Positions 43,531 through 51,510 of a stretch of DNA of 64,000 bases are shown one piece after another; the stretch's first letter is position 1; each line of letters starts with the position of its first letter. Position numbers and translations under genes: made by a program. Below the pieces are notes generated by a model, which ran no database searches, was not told the origin of the DNA, and saw only the letters and a list, made by a program, of their open reading frames with translations. Source of the stretch: Candidatus Harpocratesius repetitus (GTDB taxonomy: Archaea; Asgardarchaeota; Lokiarchaeia; Sigyniarchaeales; Promethearchaeaceae); assembly GCA_021498095.1 (NCBI GenBank), contig JAIZWK010000001.1:3473450-3537449 (forward strand), in the 5' to 3' direction.

Positions 43531-43965
43531 GTGAAAAATTCATTAGAAACTCTATTTGTTATTCGTTCAATGATATTGGGAAGCGGAATAATTCTTTTGA
43601 TATCATTTTTTCTCCCAATAATCAACACATACTCATTATTTGATTTAATACGTATTTTCTCAGATATAAGATTAAAATTGCTCTATATGGTTCCTATATT
43701 AAATGCTATTTTTAGGATTTTTATTGCTTTATTTCTTCCAAGATTCTTGAAAAAACGGAAATTATGGCTTTATCTTTTATTAATTTTTGATATTAATATA
43801 ACTACATTATTTCTAAGCGATATCTTCCAAGAACATAATCCTTACCTTTGGCAAAATGTTGCAATATATGGATTCATTTTCGCAACTGTCCTATATCTGA
43901 TTGGATTTTTGAGAATACTCTTATTGGATAATTCTGAAATAAACACGCAACCAACTTTCAATTAA
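43531..43965 (+). CDS. Small membrane protein, unknown
   Basis: About 144 residues with four transmembrane helices (about 8-30, 45-70, 78-95 and 110-135) and no recognised family. GTG 43531 or TTG 43528 could be the start. It is followed 19 nt later by the membrane-bound wHTH regulator and is probably its partner, for example a sensor subunit (inference). Confidence 0.55.
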   Translation: MKNSLETLFVIRSMILGSGIILLISFFLPIINTYSLFDLIRIFSDIRLKLLYMVPILNAIFRIFIALFLPRFLKKRKLWLYLLLIFDINITTLFLSDIFQEHNPYLWQNVAIYGFIFATVLYLIGFLRILLLDNSEINTQPTFN

Positions 43966-43984
43966 CCTTAAGGAACGAATAATA

Positions 43985-44920
43985 ATGGTACATAGAAACT
44001 CTGATTTACGAGAAAAGCAAAACAAAAATACAGTTAACAGTAAAAAAGATCATGAATCAGACATGGAAGAAAAGGTCTATATTGCATTAGGACACGAATT
44101 TCGACGAAAAATACTAAAATTAATTGGAAGAAAAGGATTTACTGGATTTTCAGATATTAAAAAATTGTTAAATGTAAGTACAGGAACGATTTATCATCAT
44201 TTAGAAGTATTACAAGACTTAATAGAACAAGATGAAAGAAAAAAGTATCACCTTTCTCCTTTGGGATTACATGCTTATCAAATTCTACAGAAGGGAGGTG
44301 ATGCAATTGCATCATTGCAACTGGAGAATAAAATATTTTTGGAGCAGAAATTAAAATCATGGCAAAGCTGGGCGCTTTTTCAACCGATTTTAAAATACTA
44401 CTTAAATCATTATCAACATGGAATGATTTTTTCAGGACTTATTGTTTTTATTATTGCAATATTAAGTGCATTATTTCACGTACAAGCATTTGTTAATATT
44501 TATCTCCCTATTTTTGAACCATTTGAATTTTTTCTTACACGCTATCCAATTATCCAGTTTTTCAGTGTTTTTCTTGGATATATTTTTCTATTTTTCTTAG
44601 TTGAAGGTCTGGTTCGAGCGTTATTCCATAAAAATGAAAATGGACGTTGGTTATTTGTTGTGCTTTCTGTAAGTTATATTCCATTGATATTCTATCTTAT
44701 CTGTATTGGGATTTTACGATTATTTCCATTAGAAATTGACACTTTTCTGGTAATAAGTAGATTACTTTTAGTTTTTTTTCAAGTTTGGGGAACAGTAATT
44801 CTAGCACTAAGCATTTCGTTGGTGAAATTTATTAAATATGAAAGGGGGCTAATTATTGTGCTTTTTATTGATTATGCGACTTTGATGGTTCTTTTACTCT
44901 TTAATACTCCGTTTTTATAG
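43985..44920 (+). CDS. Membrane-anchored winged-helix transcription regulator
   Basis: The 311-residue protein has a charged N terminus, then an ArsR-like winged helix (about 30-100: 'ALGHEFRRKILKLIG', 'FSDIKKLLNVSTGTIYHHLE', 'YHLSPLGLHAY'), and from about 145 onward five or six transmembrane helices. DNA-binding and membrane domains in one chain define a one-component membrane regulator. It probably senses a membrane or extracellular cue together with the upstream small membrane protein. Start supported by AAGGAA 8 nt upstream. Confidence 0.75.
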   Translation: MVHRNSDLREKQNKNTVNSKKDHESDMEEKVYIALGHEFRRKILKLIGRKGFTGFSDIKKLLNVSTGTIYHHLEVLQDLIEQDERKKYHLSPLGLHAYQILQKGGDAIASLQLENKIFLEQKLKSWQSWALFQPILKYYLNHYQHGMIFSGLIVFIIAILSALFHVQAFVNIYLPIFEPFEFFLTRYPIIQFFSVFLGYIFLFFLVEGLVRALFHKNENGRWLFVVLSVSYIPLIFYLICIGILRLFPLEIDTFLVISRLLLVFFQVWGTVILALSISLVKFIKYERGLIIVLFIDYATLMVLLLFNTPFL

Positions 44921-45086
44921 TACTTTTAGAAATCAGATTTTTAAATAAAATGACGACTTTGATTCATAAAAATAATTTTTAAATGAGAGTTCATAGTAAT
45001 CTTTCACACCTATCTTGCTCATCTCCATAATATCATTAATAAAGAAGGAAGATTAATATGAAAACTCTTTTTTTTAATTTAAAGAT

Positions 45087-45479
45087 TTGTTAGATAGTAA
45101 ATGGGATGAATTTGAAAAGAAAGAACGCCGTTTACTGAAAATTTACTCTGATTCACCATATCTAATTGCAAAAAAACTAGCAAAAATTATTTCAAATAAA
45201 AGAAAGGTGTTCAACGATAAAGTTGAGAAGATTCAAAGCATAATTCCACCCAATCGAGCCAATACCAACACAATTGAATCTATTTTCGGTAGATATAGAC
45301 TCTTTTTTAAGAAATATCGAAAAATGAAAGACACTGAATACTCTAAAGCTGTATTTGAAATACTAAGATTGCACCACAACCTTTCTCCACCTTATACCGG
45401 CCCAAATCAAAATATATCTCCAATAAATAGAATCGGAATCAAATCAAAATGCATGATTTCTATAGATCGATTATGTTGA
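45087..45479 (+). pseudogene. C-terminal fragment of a transposase
   Basis: The frame is closed by a TAA at 45075 and starts only at TTG 45087. The segment 'NTNTIESIFGRYRLFFKKYRK' resembles the conserved C-terminal part of DDE transposases (N-x-x-I-E-x-x-F-x-x-[FY]). No N-terminal catalytic region is found upstream. Probably a relic of an IS. Confidence 0.5.
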
Positions 45480-45694
45480 ATGATTTCGTGATTTTAACAA
45501 TTTAATTTGGATATCATTTTCTTCTTAAATCCCACATTCTAAAGGTAATCTAAGTCAAAAAATTGACGATACATGTAGAATCTTTGAATTAATATAATGA
45601 AATCCATATAAAAATATCAAAATCATGCTAAAAGATTAAAAAAAGAAAGATTTTCTTTTGATTAAGATCCGCATTAGGGACTAATTCAATAACA

Positions 45695-46201
45695 ATGCTG
45701 AAATCGGGACAATTAAGTCCTGTAGATGTAAGTATAACTACACCATTTAATCCAACAATTGAGTCAAGATCCCAACAACCTCAGTATTTGCCAGTTAATG
45801 TTGAAGATTTATCTGGATATGTATCGTTTTCAAAGAATATTTTAGGTATTAAAAATGAAGAAAATATGGTAAATGTTTTAAAATATTTAACAGAATACAT
45901 TAATCCAATTGCATTAGGGGCTGTCCACAGAGCACGAGAAAAAAATGCAAAAATTGCATCAAGTTTATTAAAATATCATATGGAAGATGGAAATTTAGTA
46001 AAGAGAATTTCTGACATTGTTACAATGGGGCTCTATAATCATGCTTTCTACATAAGTAAAAAAGATGCTGAAGAATTAAAATTGCCAATTGAATCAATTA
46101 ATAGGGAAATTGAATCTTTAATTTGGGATTTATTTTCAGAATATATGACATTATTAGAAAAAAATTTAGTGGAAGGATGGATTAAAAATAATAAAGATTA
46201 A
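45695..46201 (+). CDS. Unknown protein, first gene of the HEPN cluster
   Basis: 168 residues: about 30 disordered Pro/Ser/Thr-rich residues followed by a helical domain ('NMVNVLKYLTEYINPIALGA', 'AREKNAKIASSLLKYHMED'). No family recognised. It is followed by two further small genes with 8-11 nt spacing, so it is probably the head of an operon. An inverted repeat AAAGAAA-GAT-TTTCTTT lies about 40 bp upstream of the ATG. Confidence 0.55.
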   Translation: MLKSGQLSPVDVSITTPFNPTIESRSQQPQYLPVNVEDLSGYVSFSKNILGIKNEENMVNVLKYLTEYINPIALGAVHRAREKNAKIASSLLKYHMEDGNLVKRISDIVTMGLYNHAFYISKKDAEELKLPIESINREIESLIWDLFSEYMTLLEKNLVEGWIKNNKD

Positions 46202-46212
46202 AAGTGATTTGA

Positions 46213-46762
46213 ATGATAGAAAATAACACAAACGGTTTAGCTTCTTCTTCAGATTTATTTAATAGTACTTCTCCAAATAATGAATATTCTACAGCTCCAG
46301 TTGATTCTTTTACTTCAAATATGATAGATCATTTAACAATCATTCCAACAATAAAAATTTTCAATCCATGGAAATCAGACTTACAATTAAAAAGAAAAAA
46401 AAAACTTTACCGATTTGAACATTTCATACAAAGACAGTTTCCGTAAAATCTTGAATAAGCATACGAATTATAAGAAATTATTTTCTCTTCTTATTAATTT
46501 TATAGATGTTTTTTATATTTCAATACCAAATAAACCTAAAGAAATAATTTTTTCTGAATTTTATTTTCCTGGCGAAAATTATTCAGAACCAATGATGAAA
46601 ATAATATACCCCAATATGCATGAAAATAAGCTGTTGGAACATAAATATTTAGTTGAAAAAGAATTTACCAAATTTCTTGCGCAGAATTCAAAGAATAAGG
46701 AAGAATTTATTGAATTAAGAAAGATTCAAAAAAAATTTAGGATAATTATACGAAGAGGGTAG
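46213..46762 (+). pseudogene. Unknown protein split by a frameshift at an A10 run
   Basis: A first frame (46213-46446) encodes a Ser/Asn-rich, disordered start and 'IIPTIKIFNPWKSDLQLKRK'. It runs through a run of ten A residues (46395-46404) and soon ends. A second frame (open from 46391, ending at 46762) continues with a globular, basic protein ('SYKDSFRKILNKHTNYKKLF'). The second frame has only a TTG at 46415 and no Shine-Dalgarno. A single-base shift in the homopolymer would give one protein of about 180 residues. Whether this is a mutation, an assembly error or programmed slippage is open. Confidence 0.5.
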
Positions 46763-46770
46763 TATATCAT

Positions 46771-47070
46771 ATGGATTTTCTTGATTTTTTCAAGATTTCT
46801 GATAAAATTATTTTATACGCAACAAATGAAAAAAATAAAGAAATCTATTATCGAACGGCCATTAATCGTTTATATTATTCAATTTATCATCATGTAATAC
46901 ATTCTTGTGGTATATTCATTCCGAATTCACAAAAAACTCGTTATCATGCATATGTTAAAGAACAAATCGAAAATACGATGATTTGTAGTGATTATTCCGA
47001 TTTAGAAGAACTTAGAGTCAATTCTGATTATTTTTTATCTGTACATATAGATAAATCAACATTTATCTAA
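46771..47070 (+). CDS. Small HEPN-like protein
   Basis: The 99-residue protein contains a HEPN-type signature: 'YYRTAINRLYYSIYHHVIHS' (R-x-A-x-x-R-x-Y-Y-x-x-[FY]-H) and the terminal 'DLEELRVNSDYFLS' (L-R-x-x-A-D-Y). HEPN proteins are often RNases in toxin-antitoxin or defence loci. It is the third gene of a compact cluster and starts 8 nt after the preceding frame. Confidence 0.6.
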   Translation: MDFLDFFKISDKIILYATNEKNKEIYYRTAINRLYYSIYHHVIHSCGIFIPNSQKTRYHAYVKEQIENTMICSDYSDLEELRVNSDYFLSVHIDKSTFI

Positions 47071-47152
47071 CATAAATCGAAAATATAACACTTGAATAAT
47101 AATAGAAGTTTCTATGACAAAATCAGAAATTGGACAATGTAAAAACATTTAA

Positions 47153-48031
47153 TTAAAGAAGATCAATATCAATAATTTTTACTTCATCTACTTGATTGAT
47201 TTGCAAAAGACGTTGCTTTGTCTCTTCAAAATCTTCAGAACCTTTCGGGTTTAGATATATTTCATAGATACATTGTCCTCCTTTTTGACAAATACCTGAA
47301 GTATAAACGAAAGGAAGACCTAATTCTTGGAAAACAAATCCGATTTTCTTTAGAGTTTCTGGACTTAGTTGACCATTAAACAAAACAGCGAATTTCACAA
47401 CGTGATTTCCTTCATGCGGAATAATGTCTACCTTAAAAGAATCCTTACGGCGCTGAAATACAACAAAGTAATTTTTCCTGGTTCCCAAAAAAGATTCTAA
47501 TTCCTTTACCATCTGAATAGGAAGATGTATTGCATGATCTGATTCTAATTTTCGAAATGGAATAAGAATTCCATGAGTCTGCGCTTGGCTGATGGCAAAA
47601 AATTTGGAGAGCTCATTAAACATTTTTTTCAAATATTCAAATTCTTCAGAAATTTCAGATTCATAATTGAGAGGGGGATTGCTAATATAAAGGGCTTTGA
47701 AGATTGATGGTCTATTTTTTTTAACATTCCGGGCAAATTCATGAAAGCGTTGAGCATAAGCTTTTAAATTGGGGGATTCTTCTTCGATTATTTTTGTTAT
47801 CATAACCATTTCTTGCTTTCCCCGAGCCCAATCTGATGGAATCATAAAAAAATAGTTGGCAGTGTTTAATGTGGCGGAAAAAGCATGAGTAAAAAAACCG
47901 GGCGATGCAGTATCCATTAATCTTTTAATTTGCCCCAAATCTTCATCAGAAATTAACTTTTCCAGTTCATTCGGAACACTATAAAGGACATCTGGTCCAA
48001 TAATGGGATTGAAATAGGTTAAGATTAACAT
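47153..48031 (-). CDS. Unknown two-domain protein, possibly longin-like
   Basis: 292 residues. The N-terminal half (about 1-120) begins 'LILTYFNPIIGPDVLYSVP' and continues 'FFTHAFSATLNTANYFFMIP', 'WARGKQEMVMITKII', an alternating strand-helix pattern reminiscent of longin/roadblock-type domains that are abundant in Asgard archaea. The C-terminal half (about 190-290) looks like an alpha/beta ferredoxin-like fold. The resemblance is from pattern only and not secure. Confidence 0.5.
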   Translation of the reverse strand: MLILTYFNPIIGPDVLYSVPNELEKLISDEDLGQIKRLMDTASPGFFTHAFSATLNTANYFFMIPSDWARGKQEMVMITKIIEEESPNLKAYAQRFHEFARNVKKNRPSIFKALYISNPPLNYESEISEEFEYLKKMFNELSKFFAISQAQTHGILIPFRKLESDHAIHLPIQMVKELESFLGTRKNYFVVFQRRKDSFKVDIIPHEGNHVVKFAVLFNGQLSPETLKKIGFVFQELGLPFVYTSGICQKGGQCIYEIYLNPKGSEDFEETKQRLLQINQVDEVKIIDIDLL

Positions 48032-48191
48032 TTTTTCCAGTTACCTCGAAATAATCTATTCATTCATTGTAGCCCCCAATAATTCAACAGAAAATCTGAC
48101 AAAGAATAATAATGAAAGTAGTGAAGAGAAATCTTAATTCTCACACTGCATAATGAGATCAATATGTTGCTCTCCCTTTAAAGATTGTTTC

Positions 48192-48632
48192 TTACGTTTG
48201 ATGGGTTTTCAGATAAGTAAGAACCTCATGAGGGATATTTGGTTGTTGGTGAATACTTAAAGATTTGATTCGAACGAATGAAAGTTCAGGATAATTGTTT
48301 TTAAATCGGATCAGACTCTTTTTTGCTTGATCATGGTCATGCGCGCTTGTTTCCTTTCCTTCATAGTAATAGATCCGATTATGTTGCTGATCTATCAATA
48401 TCACAACATTAAATGAATTAAAGTGATCTGATAAAATCCAAGAATCAGTGTTAAAAATATATAACTTGGTTGTAGATGAAAATTCATCCATTTTTTCATG
48501 AAATTCATCACTATCTGAATTATTCGCGCTTTGTGAATTATTACCACTTTTTTGACTTTCATCTATCTCTTGAGTTAGTGTCATGTTTTTTTCCTTATTT
48601 CCAATTTGTGAAAGGGCTTCCAATTCTTCCAA
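48192..48632 (-). CDS. Unknown small protein, possibly gelsolin-like
   Basis: 146 residues. The first 50 are acidic and Ser/Asn rich (disordered); the rest is a compact alpha/beta domain. The order 'NVVILIDQQHNRIYYYEGKE', then a helix with 'DQAKKSLIRFKNNYPELS', recalls the gelsolin fold (D-x-x-x-x-I-Y-x-W-x-G-K followed by a helix). Asgard genomes encode gelsolin-domain proteins, but the Trp and Ca ligands are missing and this is a weak assignment. Confidence 0.4.
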   Translation of the reverse strand: MEELEALSQIGNKEKNMTLTQEIDESQKSGNNSQSANNSDSDEFHEKMDEFSSTTKLYIFNTDSWILSDHFNSFNVVILIDQQHNRIYYYEGKETSAHDHDQAKKSLIRFKNNYPELSFVRIKSLSIHQQPNIPHEVLTYLKTHQT

Positions 48633-48771
48633 TTATAAATAATAATCTTTTCTTGTGCAAGATTTCTGTAAGATACCTATAAATCCTAGTATAATATTGC
48701 TCTAACACTGTATGTAGAAATTAAAAGGAATGGAAACCCAAAAGTTATTAATTAATTATACGCTATCCATT

Positions 48772-48781
48772 ATATAAATAT
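48772..48781 (+). promoter_or_regulatory. TATA box of the 48801 gene
   Basis: TTATATAAAT lies 20-29 nt upstream of the GTG at 48801, so transcription would begin at or very near the start codon (leaderless). Confidence 0.45.
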
Positions 48782-48800
48782 CTGATCCGAGGGCATAATT

Positions 48801-49049
48801 GTGAAATTCCGACTTGTCTTAAACACAACTACAAAAAAAGGGCACCCTGTTGAAATTAAATTTAAAATTCCACCTTCAAAACATATCGGACTGATTAATT
48901 TCCTACAGATTGCATTAGAACATGGAAATGATGTGGAATTTTCGATTGAAAAAGTTCAAGATGGGAAGCATGAACGAAGTAAAGTTCATGGAACGTTTAA
49001 ACTAACGGAAGAAGGAAATAAAACCCAATCAGAAGATTCTGAAAAGTGA
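48801..49049 (+). CDS. Small conserved-looking protein, unknown
   Basis: 82 residues starting at GTG: a beta-rich N-terminal part ('FRLVLNTTTKKGHPVEIKF'), a helix ('IGLINFLQIALEHG') and a charged tail. No family recognised. A TATA box at leaderless spacing supports expression. Confidence 0.5.
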   Translation: MKFRLVLNTTTKKGHPVEIKFKIPPSKHIGLINFLQIALEHGNDVEFSIEKVQDGKHERSKVHGTFKLTEEGNKTQSEDSEK

Positions 49050-49383
49050 TTTAATAATAGTTTAAGCAAAAATGAGTAAAAAGAACAACATGTATAATAA
49101 TTTATGAAAAAAAAGATAATAATAAATCAAGCATGACTAATGGATTAACTGATTAGTTTTTTAGAAATACTAATAATATAATATTACTGTTTATATCTTA
49201 AAATCTTCAATTTTATTCAACTCACTTAACATAATAATTCAAAAACATGAAATTATATTAATAAAAGTAAAGCTCAAATATTGTATTCAAAATATAGTAG
49301 TTTAGAGATATTTAAACGAAAGTACGGAAAAAGAATAGAATAATAAAGAAATAATAGAGAAAATTAGTCGATATTGATGAAAC
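49050..49383. other. Intergenic region, 334 bp
   Basis: AT-rich with many TA-rich stretches; AACATAATAATTC and TTATATTAATAAAAG may include TATA elements for the phosphatidyltransferase gene. No ORF or structured RNA was recognised. Confidence 0.3.
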
Positions 49384-50043
49384 ATGAAACGCACATTCCG
49401 ATTACGCCCAATTTTTGCACCTATTGTCAAATTCTTAGCTAAGATTGCGATAAATCTTAAAATTACTCCCAATTTTGCTACATGGTTAATGGTTTCATTT
49501 TCACTTATATCCTCACTTGGATTACTCTTTTTCCAGAGTTTTATTTGGTTTGGAGTTTGGATTTTTCTCACAGGGCTACTAGATGGAATAGATGGCGCTA
49601 TTGCAAGAATGACTAAAAAAACCTCAAAGTTTGGAGGATTTTTTGACTCGACTATGGATCGCATTTCTGAAAGTATTATTTTATCAGGATTGATATTATT
49701 CACACAAATTTTTCCAACGAATTATTCTCAATGGATATTACTTTTAACAATAATTGGCTTTATATTCTCATATTTAATAAGTTATTCCAGAGCTCGTGCA
49801 GAATTAGAATTGAAAAGGAGTTTTGTAATTGATAATGATCGTTTTTCGATGAATATTGGAATCTTAGCACGCTCAGAAAGGTTATTTTATCTTTTTATTA
49901 TGTCTTGTATTGTTCAGTTTACTTCCCCTCTAATTTTGCTGATATTTATGGGTTTTTATGTAGTTTTAACTGCTTGGACCTTTCTTGAGAGGTTTTTCAC
50001 TTATAAATCATATCTGAATGAATTTGTTGAAACAAATGAATGA
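49384..50043 (+). CDS. CDP-alcohol phosphatidyltransferase family protein
   Basis: The 219-residue membrane enzyme has the family motif D-G-x2-A-R-x8-G-x3-D-x3-D, read here in 'DGIDGAIARMTKK' and 'FGGFFDSTMDR', and about five transmembrane helices. It transfers a phospho-head group from CDP-activated lipid to an alcohol acceptor; archaeal relatives make archaetidylinositol phosphate, archaetidylserine or archaetidylglycerol. Together with GpsA it bears on the lipid type of this organism. Acceptor specificity is not readable. Confidence 0.85.
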   Translation: MKRTFRLRPIFAPIVKFLAKIAINLKITPNFATWLMVSFSLISSLGLLFFQSFIWFGVWIFLTGLLDGIDGAIARMTKKTSKFGGFFDSTMDRISESIILSGLILFTQIFPTNYSQWILLLTIIGFIFSYLISYSRARAELELKRSFVIDNDRFSMNIGILARSERLFYLFIMSCIVQFTSPLILLIFMGFYVVLTAWTFLERFFTYKSYLNEFVETNE

Positions 50044-50379
50044 TCCATTCAATTTTTTCAATTCTCGCTCATATTTACAATAGAAAAGAGTTAAATCCAT
50101 AGAATTAACGTAAGTCATGAAAATAGAATGTAAAGACGATCATAGAATCAAAATAATAATACTATTCTTATATAAATAATTCAAATTTTCAAATTTTGTA
50201 AAGAAATAACCGATAAAAGAATATATACAATTGAACAAATATATAATATAAGAGTTGTAATCGGAAATAAAGACTCTACTTAAGTATTATTTCCAATTGT
50301 AATTCTTTACATGCTCAATCCTTAAATTGATCTTGGGTTAAATCTTATTTCAATTTTAGAGATATGGAGGAACATACAT
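50044..50379. other. Intergenic region upstream of RNase III, 336 bp
   Basis: AT-rich. ACCGATAAAAGAATATATAC (50208-50227) is a possible BRE/TATA element, but it is about 150 bp from the ATG. ATGGAGGAAC just before the ATG is a good ribosome-binding site (GGAGG). No small ORF is convincing. Confidence 0.35.
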
Positions 50380-51183
50380 ATGGCTCAAGAAATCTCTCCA
50401 GAATTTAAAGAAAAACTATTTAATTGGCTAAAAAAACAAAGAATCATAAACATGGACATAAAAATCTTAATTACAGCCTTCACCCATCCATCATATAAAG
50501 GAGTCTTTCCAGAAGTGGAAGATTATGAAAGACTAGAATTCTTAGGAGATGCGGTTTTGGATCTGGTTTCTGCAGAAGATTTAATCAAACACAGCTCTGC
50601 GAATGAAGGAGTATTAACAGAACGTCGAAAACAATTAGTAAATAATGAAAATCTTTCCCAAATTTTTGATAGATTAAAGATATCATCTTTTATTCGAACT
50701 GCACCTCATTACAAGCCTTCTATTAAGGATAAAGCAAATTTTATTGAAGCCTTTTTTGGAGCTCTCTTTTTAGAGCACCGCTATGAATATTGCGTTATAG
50801 TTTGGCGACAATTTCAAGAAAAAATGGGTAAAATAAAAAAGAAGATTTATCATGCTCCATTATCTCCTGAAGATGAACAAAATAAGGAAGAATTGAAACA
50901 ATTTTATCGCTCAATTGGATTAACCCCAAAAAATGCAAAATCAATGTTACAAGAACTTAACCAAAAACAAGGATTAGATTTACCCAATTATGAATTAATT
51001 GAACATTTTGGACCTGACCATAATCCAACTTTTCGAGTAAAAGTATCAGGTATTTTTTTCACAGGACCCCCAAAATGGACAAGATCAGCAATAGGAGAAG
51101 GTAAGAGTAAAAAAATTGCCGAAATTAGAGCTGCAGAGAAATTATGTGATCAAATCTATTTAGATTACATCCCGTTTGATTAA
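50380..51183 (+). CDS. rnc: Ribonuclease III with C-terminal dsRNA-binding domain
   Basis: 267 residues. RNase III domain (about 10-150): 'YERLEFLGDAVLDL' gives Glu50, Glu53 and Asp57, and 'DKANFIEAFFGALFLE' gives Glu123. The spacing from Asp57 to residue 120 (63) equals that between Asp44 and Asp107 in the Aquifex enzyme, but residue 120 is Asn, so one metal-ligand aspartate is replaced. dsRBD (about 188-262): 'NAKSMLQELNQKQG', 'GPDHNPTFRVKV' and 'GEGKSKKIAEIRAAEKL'. It would cut or bind dsRNA. Canonical RNase III is rare in archaea. It lies directly upstream of an Argonaute gene on the same strand, so a role in making or handling guide RNA is plausible (inference). Confidence 0.9.
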   Translation: MAQEISPEFKEKLFNWLKKQRIINMDIKILITAFTHPSYKGVFPEVEDYERLEFLGDAVLDLVSAEDLIKHSSANEGVLTERRKQLVNNENLSQIFDRLKISSFIRTAPHYKPSIKDKANFIEAFFGALFLEHRYEYCVIVWRQFQEKMGKIKKKIYHAPLSPEDEQNKEELKQFYRSIGLTPKNAKSMLQELNQKQGLDLPNYELIEHFGPDHNPTFRVKVSGIFFTGPPKWTRSAIGEGKSKKIAEIRAAEKLCDQIYLDYIPFD

Positions 51184-51510
51184 GAATAGAAATCAATGAA
51201 AGTGAAAAAAATAAAAAGGAAAATTTTTTATTAATATAATAAGATCTCACGGAAAATGAACCGGAAAGTATCTGAAGGTAAATTGACCGCGAAGACTGTT
51301 ATATTATTTAATTTATTCATAAGATGGTGCAAAATATAGAAATTTTGCATAAATTATGGATAAATTAAATATTATCTGTGTTCGCATTCATTGCTAGTAT
51401 CTCCAGATGTTTTCCAGTTTATTTTACGAGAATTACTCTAGGTCATATTAGGATTATCTAAGAGAATTCTCTATTTTCCTGTGAGATTTTGATAAAAAAG
51501 TGGTATTGAT
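51184..51510. other. Spacer between RNase III and Argonaute, 327 bp
   Basis: No ORF is visible. Elements that may drive Argonaute are TATATTATTTAATTTATTC (51299 on) and ATTATGGATAAATTAAATA (51353 on). Imperfect short inverted repeats (e.g. GCAAAATATAGAAATTTTGC, 51329-51348, arms GCAAAAT/ATTTTGC) could form a hairpin. Whether the two genes share a transcript cannot be judged. Confidence 0.35.

Noticed and set aside
49302-49703. Minus-strand ORF of 133 codons
   Set aside because: Antisense to the CDP-alcohol phosphatidyltransferase, whose catalytic motif is unambiguous.
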